Shown here: positions 9,122 through 17,333 of the stretch, piece after piece
Position numbering within the stretch: the first letter of the stretch is position 1
Layout: every line of letters starts with the position of its first letter
Assembly: GCA_019459525.1 (NCBI GenBank)
Contig: JAIBEY010000049.1
Span: forward strand, 16,861-80,860
Length of the DNA stretch: 64,000 nt
Origin: Prolixibacteraceae bacterium
GTDB taxonomy: Bacteria > Bacteroidota > Bacteroidia > Bacteroidales > Prolixibacteraceae
Reading direction: 5' to 3'
Position numbers and translations under genes: made by a program
The notes under the pieces: model-generated
Seen by the model: only the letters and a program-made list of their open reading frames with translations
The model's database searches: none
What the model was told of the DNA's origin: nothing

Positions 9122-9994
9122 ATGAATTCCCGATTGTTTGAAGATGGAAATGAAAAGATTTTTACCATTGGTAGAATCTGCGAACTGAATGATGAAGAGA
9201 TTGAACACAATCACATGCCCCATCTTCACGATTTTTATTCCATTTTCTGGATCGAATCGGGCGAGGCCATTCATGCCACCGAGTTTGTTGAATACAGTTT
9301 GGGTGCCGATACCATCCTGTTCGTTCCTCCCGGACTAAAGCACCGCATGTACATCGATAAATCAGTAGGTGGAACGTATATCGTGTTTAACGAGGATTTC
9401 ATTCAATATAACCGCAAAAACCATGTCCCGTTAAAGGAATACAAGCTATTCAATAATCCTGATTTTAAAAGCCTGATAACTGTTGTTCCTGAGAAACGTG
9501 AAAAACTAAGGAACATTACCCGGCTTATTTCTGAAGAATTACAAAATCGTGACGATTACAGTCAGGATATTGTTTTGAGTTTGTTACACCTTTTTTTGCT
9601 TGAGTCAAGGCGTATTTTTGACCAGCAGTATCAATCGCCCAAAGAAGAGCCCGATACCACACCCGATACGACTATCATCCGGTTCAAGCAACTGATTGAA
9701 GAGAATTACATGACTCAGAAAAATGTAACTCCTTATGCTGAAATGCTTAACATGAATCCTTCGTGTTTAAACGAACTGGCTAAACGAACCACCGGGATCA
9801 CCGCAGGCGAACTTATCCGGAATCGTGTAATTGACGAAACCAAAAAACTATTGTACTCCAGCAGCATGTCGGGGAAAGAGATTGCTTTTGAGCTTGGATT
9901 CGACGATCCGGCCTATTTCAGCCGCTTCTTTCGCAAATACACCGGACTTACGCTAAAAGAGTTTCGGCAGAATAGCAGAAAAAAATACCATTAA
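9122..9994 (+). CDS. AraC-family transcriptional regulator
   Basis: 290-residue activator-type regulator. An N-terminal cupin-like sensor (about residues 20-130) has HNHMPHLHDFYSIFWIESG, and the C-terminal double helix-turn-helix (about 190-288) ends with the AraC signature FDDPAYFSRFFRKYTG. The effector is unknown. The yceI gene with its own promoter follows downstream, which makes it a candidate target. Confidence 0.9.
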   Translation: MNSRLFEDGNEKIFTIGRICELNDEEIEHNHMPHLHDFYSIFWIESGEAIHATEFVEYSLGADTILFVPPGLKHRMYIDKSVGGTYIVFNEDFIQYNRKNHVPLKEYKLFNNPDFKSLITVVPEKREKLRNITRLISEELQNRDDYSQDIVLSLLHLFLLESRRIFDQQYQSPKEEPDTTPDTTIIRFKQLIEENYMTQKNVTPYAEMLNMNPSCLNELAKRTTGITAGELIRNRVIDETKKLLYSSSMSGKEIAFELGFDDPAYFSRFFRKYTGLTLKEFRQNSRKKYH

Positions 9995-10013
9995 ATCCTT
10001 TTTTAGTCCATTT

Positions 10014-10041
10014 TTTGTGTCAGTTTCCCACTCTATTTTTG
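10014..10041 (+). promoter_or_regulatory. Bacteroidota-type promoter of yceI-like gene
   Basis: TTTG at 10014-10017 and TATTTTTG at 10034-10041 match the -33 TTTG and -7 TAnnTTTG elements, 16 bp apart. About 107 bp upstream of the ATG at 10149, which leaves a long 5' leader. Confidence 0.55.
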
Positions 10042-10148
10042 TATCTGTATAAAAACAATTAAAATTTAGACAGTTACAAGGCAACCCCTCTTGGAGGTTT
10101 GTAAAACTGGAAACAAAAAACATTCATTAATAATTAAAATTGAAAAGT

Positions 10149-10733
10149 ATGAAAACGATTAAATTTTTTGGATTATTGGTATTGGCTGTATCATTATCAA
10201 CAGCTGCATTTGCGGGTACACAAAAAGTTGATGCTTCAAAAAGCACAGTGAAATGGTTAGGTAAAAAAGTTACCGGAGAGCATTTCGGAAGTATCGCAGT
10301 TAAAGAAGGCTCTCTTGAAGTAGCCAATGGCAAAGTTTCCGGAGGAAAAGTGGTAATTGACATGCAATCATTGGTTGTTGAAGATATTAAAGATGCCGGC
10401 ATGAATGGCAAATTGGTTGGTCACCTTAAATCAGATGATTTCTTTGGTGTGGCCACATTTCCAACTGCCGAACTGGTAGTAACTAAAGTTGAAAGCAATG
10501 GCAGTAACCATACTTTTAGCGGAAATCTGACCATTAAGGGAATTACCAATCCTGCCACATTCACGGCTACTTCAGCGAAAGATGGAAAAAGCACGGTGTA
10601 CAAAGGGAAATTGACTATCGACCGCAGCAAATACAATGTTCGTTACGGTTCAAAATCATTCTTCGATAATTTAGGTGACAAAACTATTTACGACGAATTT
10701 ACCCTCGACTTTTCCCTTGTAGTTGCCGAATAA
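10149..10733 (+). CDS. YceI-family periplasmic lipid-binding protein
   Basis: 194 residues with a Sec signal peptide cleaved after AAFA. The mature protein is a YceI lipocalin-like barrel that binds polyisoprenoid-type lipids in characterised members. Typical segments are STVKWLGKKVTGEHFG near the mature N terminus, FPTAELVVTKV in the middle, and the ending DEFTLDFSLVV. The ATG at 10149 is preferred over an upstream in-frame TTG at 10140 because it directly begins a well-formed signal sequence. Families of this type respond to osmotic, base or oxidative stress, in keeping with the OsmC and pirin neighbours. Confidence 0.9.
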   Translation: MKTIKFFGLLVLAVSLSTAAFAGTQKVDASKSTVKWLGKKVTGEHFGSIAVKEGSLEVANGKVSGGKVVIDMQSLVVEDIKDAGMNGKLVGHLKSDDFFGVATFPTAELVVTKVESNGSNHTFSGNLTIKGITNPATFTATSAKDGKSTVYKGKLTIDRSKYNVRYGSKSFFDNLGDKTIYDEFTLDFSLVVAE

Positions 10734-10743
10734 TTTACCACTA

Positions 10744-10793
10744 GACTATTTACAATTTACGATTGACTAAAGTGTGATAAATTGTAAATAGTC
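10744..10793. terminator. 16-bp perfect inverted repeat after yceI
   Basis: GACTATTTACAATTTA (10744-10759) is repeated inverted at 10778-10793 with an 18-nt loop. The stem is AT-rich and no long T-run follows, so it may be a weak terminator or mRNA-stabilising hairpin between yceI and pirin. Confidence 0.55.
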
Positions 10794-10824
10794 AATTATT
10801 AAATTGTAAATATAAAATCAAACA

Positions 10825-11535
10825 ATGAAACTTACCGTTCACCGTTCGGGTTGTCGTGGGCATGCCAATCACGGATGGCTCAAAACCTGGCATACATTCA
10901 GTTTTGCCAGTTATTACAATCCTGACCGGATGCATTTTGGAGCCTTACGCGTGTTGAACGATGATATTATCGAGGCCGGAATGGGTTTCGGGACTCACCC
11001 GCACGACAACATGGAAATTATTACCATTGTGTTGAGCGGAGAACTGGAACACCGCGACAGCATGGGCAACGGATCGGTCATCCGTCCGGGCGAAGTTCAG
11101 GTCATGTCGGCCGGAACCGGGATTCAACATTCGGAATTTAATCATTCCGCAGAAAATGAAGCCAGTTTGCTCCAGATCTGGGTTTTTCCTGACAAAAAAA
11201 ATGTGGAGCCGCGCTACGGACAAGCCAAGTTTCCGGAAGAAGAAATGAATGGCAAATGGCGAACCGTGGTGTCACCCGATGGAGTCGATCATTCGCTTTG
11301 GATTCATCAGCAAGCCTGGTTTTCGCATGGAGAATTTGGATCGGAATCGGAGGTCAGCTACGAGCTTAAAAAGCCCGGAAACGGAGTTTATTTGTTCCTG
11401 ATTTCAGGAGAAATTGAAATCGGTTCAGAAACATTAAATCAACGCGATGGATTGTGCCTGGAGCAGATTGATTCGCCTGTAAGCATGAAAATAACTCAGC
11501 CCTCGAAAATACTGGTAATGGAAATACCGGTATAG
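10825..11535 (+). CDS. Pirin family protein (YhhW-type bicupin)
   Basis: 236-residue pirin-like protein. The N-terminal cupin carries the metal ligands HPHDN (about residues 58-60), a further His in TGIQHSEFNHS (about 102) and a nearby Glu. The opening HTFSFASYYNPDRMHFG is diagnostic. Characterised relatives (E. coli YhhW/YhaK) have quercetin 2,3-dioxygenase activity in vitro or act as redox sensors; the natural substrate here is unknown. It probably belongs with the stress genes OsmC and YceI upstream. Confidence 0.9.
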   Translation: MKLTVHRSGCRGHANHGWLKTWHTFSFASYYNPDRMHFGALRVLNDDIIEAGMGFGTHPHDNMEIITIVLSGELEHRDSMGNGSVIRPGEVQVMSAGTGIQHSEFNHSAENEASLLQIWVFPDKKNVEPRYGQAKFPEEEMNGKWRTVVSPDGVDHSLWIHQQAWFSHGEFGSESEVSYELKKPGNGVYLFLISGEIEIGSETLNQRDGLCLEQIDSPVSMKITQPSKILVMEIPV

Positions 11536-11556
11536 CACGAGTAAAAAGTTAAAAAG

Positions 11557-11599
11557 AAAAAAGGCAAAAGTGACCAAATCGGGAACTTTTGCCTTTTTT
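11557..11599. terminator. Bidirectional terminator between pirin and winged-helix gene
   Basis: 15-bp perfect stem AAAAAAGGCAAAAGT / ACTTTTGCCTTTTTT with A- and T-runs at the two ends, placed between two convergent genes. Confidence 0.85.
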
Positions 11600-11653
11600 A
11601 CTTTTACCATTCGCATTGTTCTTCTTTTGCCTTTGTTTTACTTCTGCCTTGTT

Positions 11654-12838
11654 TCAAGGCCATACTTCCGAAATGTTTTCGCGTATAGGATCTACCCTGA
11701 TCAATGCCACGTTAAAATCGGTCAGCTCGCGGCCTTTCACTTCAAATACAGCTTTAAAATTCTCCGGATTCTCACCTTTTACCTGTCCTTTCGGAAAAAC
11801 CGCATTCCGTTCGTCTGTCAGGTATTTCATGGCAGCAATATTCCCCAGATCGTTGTCCGAAAGCAGGAAAAGCACTTTTCGCCCGTCGCTCGTCCTGAAA
11901 TGAATCAGGCTCGAATAATCGCGACTCAGGTAATTCTCTGAACGGTTATCAAAAAACAAAATGCTGTCGGCGGTCTGGTAAGCAAACGAGGTTTGTTCCA
12001 GATCATATTTCAGCCCGACCCGCTCAATGGTTTGTTTCAAAAAATGCAGGGTTTTAATTGAACCGATAAATATCAGGTGTTTGTTTCGGGTATCTTCCCA
12101 TTGCAGTTGCGACGAGTATTTCATTTCCACATCGGCGACTCCGCCGCCAAACATTTTCATGAGCCTGAACAGTCCGATTGGCGCCTGGTTGTTGATGTAA
12201 GTGGTACGGCTCTTCCTGATTTTCCCAATCAGTTGCGGGTTGGTTTTCAGAAATTCATCCAGGTCTTCATCCGAGTTAATCCGGGTATCGCGCGAAGTTC
12301 CAAAGCGCCCTGTTGCTATGGAATCGTTGAAAAAATAGTGATTGCCCAACACAATCAGGATGGGATAATCCGACTTCAGAAATCCTTTCCAAATGGCTTG
12401 TTTGGGCTGATTGAACCGATTGGAGTTGAACACCAGGATTAGTGCCGCCACAAGTAGAATCAAGCCGGAAATAAAGAGTATCGATCCGTTTTGCTCCAGT
12501 TTTCTCCTGAACGATTTGAAATGCAGAAACCGGAATTCAACCTGGTATTTTCCTTTGGGGATATGGAGAATTATATCGTCGTCTTTCCCTTCGTTTTGGT
12601 AATACTCTTCCAGTTTATTCCGAAGGTTCAGGATATAAACACGAACATTCAGTTCCTTCTCCTGACCGGCTTTTTTACCAAACACATCCAGCGCAATCTG
12701 TTGCTCTTTGGGTATTTCACCTTTGAGTGAGCAGTTTACCAGGTAGTTCAACAGCTCGTTGTAAATGCCGGGTTTCGAAAACGTTTTGCTGCTCAGCAAC
12801 TTCTCTAGGGTTAGCGATATTTTGCGGTGGTCGGTCAT
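11654..12838 (-). CDS. Membrane-anchored winged-helix-like protein of unknown function
   Basis: 394 residues from the ATG at 12838; the frame stays open to a further ATG at 12940, but the extra 34 residues look non-domain. Residues about 1-100 resemble the DNA-binding-like domain marked by VRVYILNLRNKLEEYY and IPKGKYQVEF, known from cyclase- and regulator-linked proteins of other phyla. A single membrane helix (GSILFISGLILLVAALILVF) lies near residues 119-137. The roughly 255-residue C-terminal part would then lie outside the membrane and has no recognisable domain. Divergent from the Tat-exported oxidoreductase at 12976 with a short shared upstream region, so it may sense a periplasmic signal and control that gene; this is inference. 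Confidence 0.6.
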   Translation of the reverse strand: MTDHRKISLTLEKLLSSKTFSKPGIYNELLNYLVNCSLKGEIPKEQQIALDVFGKKAGQEKELNVRVYILNLRNKLEEYYQNEGKDDDIILHIPKGKYQVEFRFLHFKSFRRKLEQNGSILFISGLILLVAALILVFNSNRFNQPKQAIWKGFLKSDYPILIVLGNHYFFNDSIATGRFGTSRDTRINSDEDLDEFLKTNPQLIGKIRKSRTTYINNQAPIGLFRLMKMFGGGVADVEMKYSSQLQWEDTRNKHLIFIGSIKTLHFLKQTIERVGLKYDLEQTSFAYQTADSILFFDNRSENYLSRDYSSLIHFRTSDGRKVLFLLSDNDLGNIAAMKYLTDERNAVFPKGQVKGENPENFKAVFEVKGRELTDFNVALIRVDPIRENISEVWP

Positions 12839-12975
12839 TAAAATGTTCTGAATGAGTACCGTTATCTTTTTCTTTAACGGCAATATTACGCAAATAAGTT
12901 CAATCTTTTTGGACATTCGGAGCCGCTCCCTTAACTTCACCTGAAACTAATTGAACAATCATTAATTTTCTAACT

Positions 12976-14388
12976 ATGAATAATCAGAAAAATTTTAGTC
13001 GCCGTCGGTTTATTGGCACAACGGGAGCTGTTGCTGCCGGTGCATTGTTTGTCAATCCGGTTACAGCGATGGTTTCAGGAGCTAAAACAAAGCAAAAGCT
13101 GGCACTCGTCGGAACCGGTAGCCGCGGAACTTCCTTCTGGGGCAAAAGCATCCTGAAAAGGTATCCGAACGACATTGAATTTGTTGGTTTGTGTGACATT
13201 AATCCTGGTCGCCTGGAGTACGCACAGAAGTACATGGAAGTAAATTGCCCGGTGTTTACCGACTTCGAGGAGATGATCCTGAAAACCAAACCCGATACCG
13301 TGATTGTAACTACCATGGATTCGACTCACCATCTGTTTATCATCAAGGCGCTCGAAATGGGCTGCAACGTGATTACCGAAAAACCAATGACTACCGACGA
13401 AATGAAATGTCAGGCCATTCTGGATGCTGAAAGAAAAGCGGGTAAAAAGGTAATCGTGGGATTCAATTACCGCTGGGGAATTCAGTTTAGCGAACTTAAA
13501 AAAATGTTGGCTGTGCAGCGTGTGGGTAAAATTACTTCGGTCGATTTTCACTGGTATCTGAATACGTCGCATGGCGCCGATTATTTCCGCCGGTGGCATG
13601 GCGAACGCGACAAGGGCGGAACCTTGCTGGTGCACAAAGCTACTCACCATTTCGATTTGCTGAACTGGTGGATCGATTCCGATCCGGTTGAAGTAACTGC
13701 TTTCGGATCGCTTGACCATTACGGTAAAAACAATGCCTTCAGGGGCGCAAATTGCCGGAATTGTGGTTATACCGATAAATGTAAATTCTATTGGGACATC
13801 ACCAAAAGCAAACAAATGGCAGAACTGTACACCAACAACGAAAAATACGACGGTTATGTGCGCGACAATTGTGTGTGGCGTGATGAAATTGACATTTACG
13901 ATAAAATGGCCGTTCAGATTAAATATGCCAATGGGGTACAGGTGAGTTATTCGCTGACGACATATTCGCCTTATGAAGGCTGGACCATTGCATTTAACGG
14001 TATGGACGGGCGCATCGATTCGTGGGAAGGCATTCCATGGCTCATGAAAGAACAGGTTGACCAGGCTGCGCTGCATGAAAAGGAAATGAGCCAATCAGGA
14101 CAAAAAGAAGAAGGATACGACGAAATTATGGTTTCGGATAACTTCGGAAAAACCGAACTGGTGAAAGTACCGCGTGTTCGTTCAGGGCACGGTGGCGGCG
14201 ACGAACGTTTGCACGACAAAATATTTAAAGATCCGAACATGGCCGATCCGTACAAGCATTCGGCCGGAACACGCGACGGGGCCATGTCGTCGTTGATTGG
14301 GATTGCAGCCCGCAAAAGTATTGAGGAAGGGCGACCGGTAAAAATTGCAGAATTGACCGATATCAAGCCGTCAGTGAACCGGGGATAA
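12976..14388 (+). CDS. Tat-exported Gfo/Idh/MocA-family oxidoreductase
   Basis: 470 residues. The N terminus SRRRFIGTTGAVAAGALF is a twin-arginine signal, so the protein folds with its nicotinamide cofactor in the cytoplasm and is exported. The Rossmann motif GTGSRG begins near residue 48, and the family EKP motif (TEKPMTTDE) lies near residue 137. A YRWGIQF segment follows. A four-cysteine group (CRNCGYTDKC plus a Cys about 30 residues on) is an extra feature. The sugar or inositol-like substrate is unknown. Close relatives are common next to Bacteroidota glycan genes. A hairpin terminator follows. Confidence 0.85.
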   Translation: MNNQKNFSRRRFIGTTGAVAAGALFVNPVTAMVSGAKTKQKLALVGTGSRGTSFWGKSILKRYPNDIEFVGLCDINPGRLEYAQKYMEVNCPVFTDFEEMILKTKPDTVIVTTMDSTHHLFIIKALEMGCNVITEKPMTTDEMKCQAILDAERKAGKKVIVGFNYRWGIQFSELKKMLAVQRVGKITSVDFHWYLNTSHGADYFRRWHGERDKGGTLLVHKATHHFDLLNWWIDSDPVEVTAFGSLDHYGKNNAFRGANCRNCGYTDKCKFYWDITKSKQMAELYTNNEKYDGYVRDNCVWRDEIDIYDKMAVQIKYANGVQVSYSLTTYSPYEGWTIAFNGMDGRIDSWEGIPWLMKEQVDQAALHEKEMSQSGQKEEGYDEIMVSDNFGKTELVKVPRVRSGHGGGDERLHDKIFKDPNMADPYKHSAGTRDGAMSSLIGIAARKSIEEGRPVKIAELTDIKPSVNRG

Positions 14389-14400
14389 TGAGCATTATCA

Positions 14401-14435
14401 AAAACGTTGAGGGTTTTCGAAACCTTCAACGTTTT
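14401..14435. terminator. Bidirectional hairpin terminator
   Basis: AAAACGTTGAGGGTTT pairs with AAACCTTCAACGTTTT (one G-U pair, 3-nt loop), followed by T-rich sequence, between the oxidoreductase and the convergent WYL regulator. Confidence 0.85.
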
Positions 14436-14439
14436 TATT

Positions 14440-15390
14440 TTAGCGGTAGTTTTCAATAATTCCTGAAATGTATTGATCCAGGATTTGCTTCAGTTCCGGC
14501 GGTTCTTCAACCTGAGCATACGAGCCGGAGCTGATCATCCACGTGGCAAAACCACGAAGTTCGTTATTTGCAAAGCGTAGTCGGCTTGTTTGATCGTCAA
14601 CTTTTTCTTCTTCAGTAAAACCATACCAGTATTTCGATTCGTTAATCAGTTTTATCCGATCGGTTTTCATGATTAGCGAGATATTGGCTTTATCGCTGAT
14701 CACGTTGAGTTTCCTGATAAATTCGTCCATCGAAATATGCTGCTTCCCCTTGAAATTTTCTGTACTTACTCTCAAATCCTGAATACGGTCGAGTCTGAAA
14801 TCGCGATATTCGCTGCGTAACCTGCACCAGGCAAATAAATGCCAGCGGCGACTGTAATTACAAAGTCCGATTGGTTCAACCAGCCGTTTGGTTGCGGGAG
14901 CACCATACCCGGCCTGGTAATCGATCTCAAGAACCTGCTTCGAAACCAGAGCCTGCTGAATTTCACTTAGAAAAAGGCGGTTAAAATTCACATTCGATGA
15001 GGTATAATTGAGTACCGATATTTGGCTGTACAATTTTTCCAGCCGGTCTTTTTCCTCCGGATTCAGGATGGCTTTTATCTTGAACAAGGCTGAGCAAAAC
15101 TCAGCCTTCATTCCGTCATCCGACATTTTTTCAACCAGTTTTTCGCCAAACAGCAATGCCGAAGCCTCTTCTTTGGTAAACATCACTGGCGGTAATTTGT
15201 AATTATCCATCAGAAAATAGCCGACACCAGCCTCGGCGCCAATCGGAACGCCAGATTCTTCTAAAGCCCGGATGTCGCGGTAAACGGTGCGCAAGCTGAT
15301 CTCGAATCGTTCAGCGATTTCAGAAGCTTTCACGATTCGCTTGCTTTGCAGGTGTATTAAAATGGCGTTTAGTCGTTCAATGTGGTTCAT
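14440..15390 (-). CDS. YafY-type HTH/WYL-domain transcriptional regulator
   Basis: 316 residues. An N-terminal HTH_11 domain (about 5-60, EIAERFEISLRTVYRDIRAL) is followed by a WYL domain (about 140-215; CNYSRRWHLFAWC carries the YSRRWHL ligand-binding pattern) and a WCX C-terminal part. WYL regulators often bind nucleic acid or nucleotide ligands and control stress or defence genes. Its own targets are unclear; the region upstream is the first direct repeat that borders higBA. Confidence 0.9.
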   Translation of the reverse strand: MNHIERLNAILIHLQSKRIVKASEIAERFEISLRTVYRDIRALEESGVPIGAEAGVGYFLMDNYKLPPVMFTKEEASALLFGEKLVEKMSDDGMKAEFCSALFKIKAILNPEEKDRLEKLYSQISVLNYTSSNVNFNRLFLSEIQQALVSKQVLEIDYQAGYGAPATKRLVEPIGLCNYSRRWHLFAWCRLRSEYRDFRLDRIQDLRVSTENFKGKQHISMDEFIRKLNVISDKANISLIMKTDRIKLINESKYWYGFTEEEKVDDQTSRLRFANNELRGFATWMISSGSYAQVEEPPELKQILDQYISGIIENYR

Positions 15391-15401
15391 GATTCCAAGT
15401 T

Positions 15402-15549
15402 AAAGGAAAAAGTTCTCAGTATTCAGTCGCAGTTAACAGAAGAGCAATTTGTGTATTGTTTTTTCCTGCCAACTGCGACTGCCAACTGCGACTAAATATT
15501 TTATTTACAGAGACTATGCCCGGTTTCGGTACTGTGTACGGCATACCAA
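15402..15549. repeat. Direct repeat, copy 1, with DUF3795 gene remnant
   Basis: Matches 16231-16382 over most positions by eye, including the shared TTCAGTCGCAGTTAACAG and the CTGCCAACTG...AACTGCGACTAA segment. The part nearest higA, read on the - strand, encodes WYAVHSTETGHSLCK-stop, a diverged copy of the C terminus of the intact DUF3795 protein (WYAAHMAETGQQSLKSK-stop). It ends exactly at the higA stop codon. Confidence 0.8.
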
Positions 15550-15843
15550 TCAGGAAGCCAATCTTGCTTTGTTAAGTTGGATCAGATCTTTGTTCATTTC
15601 ATAGTTTTTTTGAAGTTTGATCCAAAACTCTGCCGGAATATTAAAGGCTTTTTCGAGTGCAATTGCAAAAGGTATGGTAATACTCCTTTCTCCTTTAAGC
15701 AATAAGGAAACAAAAGACCGATTAAAGCCGGAGATACGGGCAAGATCGGCTTGCTTAATGTTTTGCGCTTCCATTTCATCTTTAATAAATTCGGCTGGGT
15801 GGAATACGTCCCCGGGAACCAAATCATTGGTATATTTCTTCAT
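15550..15843 (-). CDS. higA: HigA-family antitoxin (XRE HTH)
   Basis: 97-residue antitoxin of the HigA/VapI type. VPGDVFHPAEFIKDEME at the N terminus leads into an XRE helix-turn-helix (KQADLARISGFNRSFVSLLL), and the C-terminal IPAEFWIKLQKNYE is diagnostic. It binds and neutralises the toxin encoded just upstream and represses the operon. Its ATG overlaps the toxin stop by four bases (ATGA), the usual higBA order. The whole module lies between direct repeats. Confidence 0.92.
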   Translation of the reverse strand: MKKYTNDLVPGDVFHPAEFIKDEMEAQNIKQADLARISGFNRSFVSLLLKGERSITIPFAIALEKAFNIPAEFWIKLQKNYEMNKDLIQLNKARLAS

Positions 15844-16166
15844 TTTTCGTAATGTTTAGATATTTCATTGATAAGAATAACTTCAATTACAATATCCCCC
15901 GAATCTTCCCTTTCGATGGAGAAAATCAGTCGGTATTGTATGTTTAAACGGATTGAATATTCACCTGTCAGGTTACCTTTTAGAGCTTCAAAATGCAAGC
16001 TATTGAAGAGCCTCAATTCTTCGACAGAGTCAACACTGATCAGAAGCTGTATTTTCTTTTTGAATTGCTTAATTATTTCCTTCTGAAAAGGTAATTTACC
16101 CGCAAGATTGTCAAGCGGCGTGAGATAGAAATATTCAAGTTCGTCCGTTTTAAATTTCAACTTCAT
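15840..16166 (-). CDS. higB: HigB/RelE-type mRNA-cleaving toxin
   Basis: 108 residues from the ATG at 16166; the open frame extends further upstream without homology. It fits the HigB-like 'plasmid maintenance killer' branch of the RelE fold: basic N-terminal part, LRLFNSLHFEALKGNLTGEY, then the NIQYRLIFSIER strand with conserved Arg. Such toxins cut mRNA on the ribosome. It appears full length, unlike the toxins at 17.6 and 48.5 kb. Expression is probably controlled by the palindrome immediately upstream. Confidence 0.88.
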   Translation of the reverse strand: MKLKFKTDELEYFYLTPLDNLAGKLPFQKEIIKQFKKKIQLLISVDSVEELRLFNSLHFEALKGNLTGEYSIRLNIQYRLIFSIEREDSGDIVIEVILINEISKHYEK

Positions 16167-16170
16167 GAAA

Positions 16171-16205
16171 CAAACATACAAAAAGTTTACAAAATTGTAA
16201 ACAAA
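16171..16205 (-). promoter_or_regulatory. higBA promoter and operator palindrome
   Basis: Inverted repeat GTTTACAA-AA-TTGTAAAC (16185-16202) just upstream of higB. On the - strand a TATGTTTG element (16171-16178) matches the -7 consensus and a TTTG lies at 16202-16205. The palindrome covers the spacer, as expected for autorepression by HigA. The transcript would be almost leaderless. Confidence 0.6.
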
Positions 16206-16230
16206 TGAATCGTTTTTTGAAAAGAAGTAT

Positions 16231-16382
16231 AAAGGAAAAAGTTTACAGAATTCAGTCGCAGTTAACAGAAAGAGCAAATTGTGCATTGTTTTTTTCTGCC
16301 AACTGAGACTGAAAACTGCGACTAACTACTTGCTTTTTAGCGACTGTTGCCCGGTTTCGGCCATGTGCGCGGCGTACCAAAC
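16231..16382. repeat. Direct repeat, copy 2, overlapping the DUF3795 gene end
   Basis: Partner of 15402-15549. Its right part is the 3' end of the intact DUF3795 gene and its left part lies next to the higB upstream region. The two copies start 829 bp apart with higBA between them. Confidence 0.8.
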
Positions 16383-16676
16383 AGCCCCGTTTTCGCGGAT
16401 GGTGAGGATACACTTTTCGCGGTTCGAACCAAAAATAAATGCGAATACCTTCGAAATTGGGTTGTTGAATTTCTTGCAGGCATTGGGCGTTTCGAGCTTA
16501 CAATCGGCGCAACTACTAAATTGCTGATCCATGTTACAAGTTCGGATTTGGCACCAGTGTTTTCCCTGAATTTGTTTACAGCTTGGGCATTTTCCACTGA
16601 CGTATTTCCGGCAGGCACCGCAGTACAGTCCGCAATAGGCAATCAGATGAACATCATTTTTAAATTCGCTCTTCAT
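16326..16676 (-). CDS. DUF3795 cysteine-rich protein
   Basis: 116 residues with many cysteines: CGLYCGAC near residue 15, then KCPSCKQIQG, WCQIRTC and CADCKLE, consistent with zinc binding. This is the DUF3795 family, whose biochemical role is unknown. The start overlaps the stop of the GyrI-like gene by four bases, so the two are translationally coupled and probably work together. The last codons fall inside the direct repeat that borders higBA. Confidence 0.82.
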   Translation of the reverse strand: MKSEFKNDVHLIAYCGLYCGACRKYVSGKCPSCKQIQGKHWCQIRTCNMDQQFSSCADCKLETPNACKKFNNPISKVFAFIFGSNREKCILTIRENGAVWYAAHMAETGQQSLKSK

Positions 16677-17125
16677 TTCACTTCAACTTGAATTTCGGTT
16701 ACACAGTTTTCCTGATTTTCGAAATCGCAGATATGATAAACCTCACGGCAAATAACCCTGCAGGATTGGCCTGGTTGCAAAATAGAAGGCATCAGTTTCT
16801 GGTAGGTTTCGCCCAGTTTTGCCCACGGTCCTTTGTGAATTTCGCTGATGCAGTTAAATTCAGGAAATTCGGCGAACCTGAATTTTCCGGCGTCCCCATT
16901 CGGTTTATTTACCGGAAGGGCAATGGTTAATTCGAAGGGTGTTGCCGGGTTTCCGTCGGTTGCATCGTAAACCCAGATTTGCGGACCCGAAATTTCGAGT
17001 TGAAGTTCCAGAGCTTTTTCGACCAGTTCATTAGGTAGATTTCCAGTGTCGGCCGTCATTGTTTTCAACGTGGTGTTGAGGCTGATGCAAAGTACAGTTG
17101 TTTTTTGTACGGTTTTCTTTTCCAT
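16673..17125 (-). CDS. GyrI-like/AraC-effector-domain protein
   Basis: 150-residue single-domain protein resembling the GyrI-like small-molecule-binding (AraC effector-binding) fold: an alternating beta-alpha pattern with HKGPWAKLGETYQKLMPSI near the middle of the C-terminal half. Family members bind hydrophobic or cationic ligands such as drugs, and some hydrolyse cyclopropanoid toxins. There is no attached DNA-binding domain. It is the first gene of a two-gene operon with DUF3795, a pairing that suggests small-molecule handling. Confidence 0.7.
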   Translation of the reverse strand: MEKKTVQKTTVLCISLNTTLKTMTADTGNLPNELVEKALELQLEISGPQIWVYDATDGNPATPFELTIALPVNKPNGDAGKFRFAEFPEFNCISEIHKGPWAKLGETYQKLMPSILQPGQSCRVICREVYHICDFENQENCVTEIQVEVK

Positions 17126-17271
17126 GGCAAATGTGTTTTAAGTGAATAAAATTAGGATTAAAAATTGTGCTGAAAGTGTTTAATTGTTTTCATGGAAGCA
17201 AAGGAAACGCAGGCGAGTGACAACAGTATGTCAGCAGGGTGGGAGAGTGGGCGATTTAATTTTCAGGTTGC

Positions 17272-17299
17272 TTTGTGTTCGTTTTCTTTTGTACCTTTG
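17272..17299 (+). promoter_or_regulatory. Promoter of the second toxin-antitoxin pair
   Basis: TTTG at 17272-17275 and TACCTTTG at 17292-17299, 16 bp apart, match the Bacteroidota -33/-7 pattern 35 bp before the antitoxin start. The rest of 17126-17333 holds nothing else recognisable. Confidence 0.55.
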
Positions 17300-17333
17300 A
17301 GTAAGTTATATTTAACCGGCTAACTCATTTGTT

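Noticed and set aside
13075..14094. 339-codon - strand frame opposite the Tat oxidoreductase
   Set aside because: Antisense shadow of a well-supported Gfo/Idh/MocA gene; no domain.
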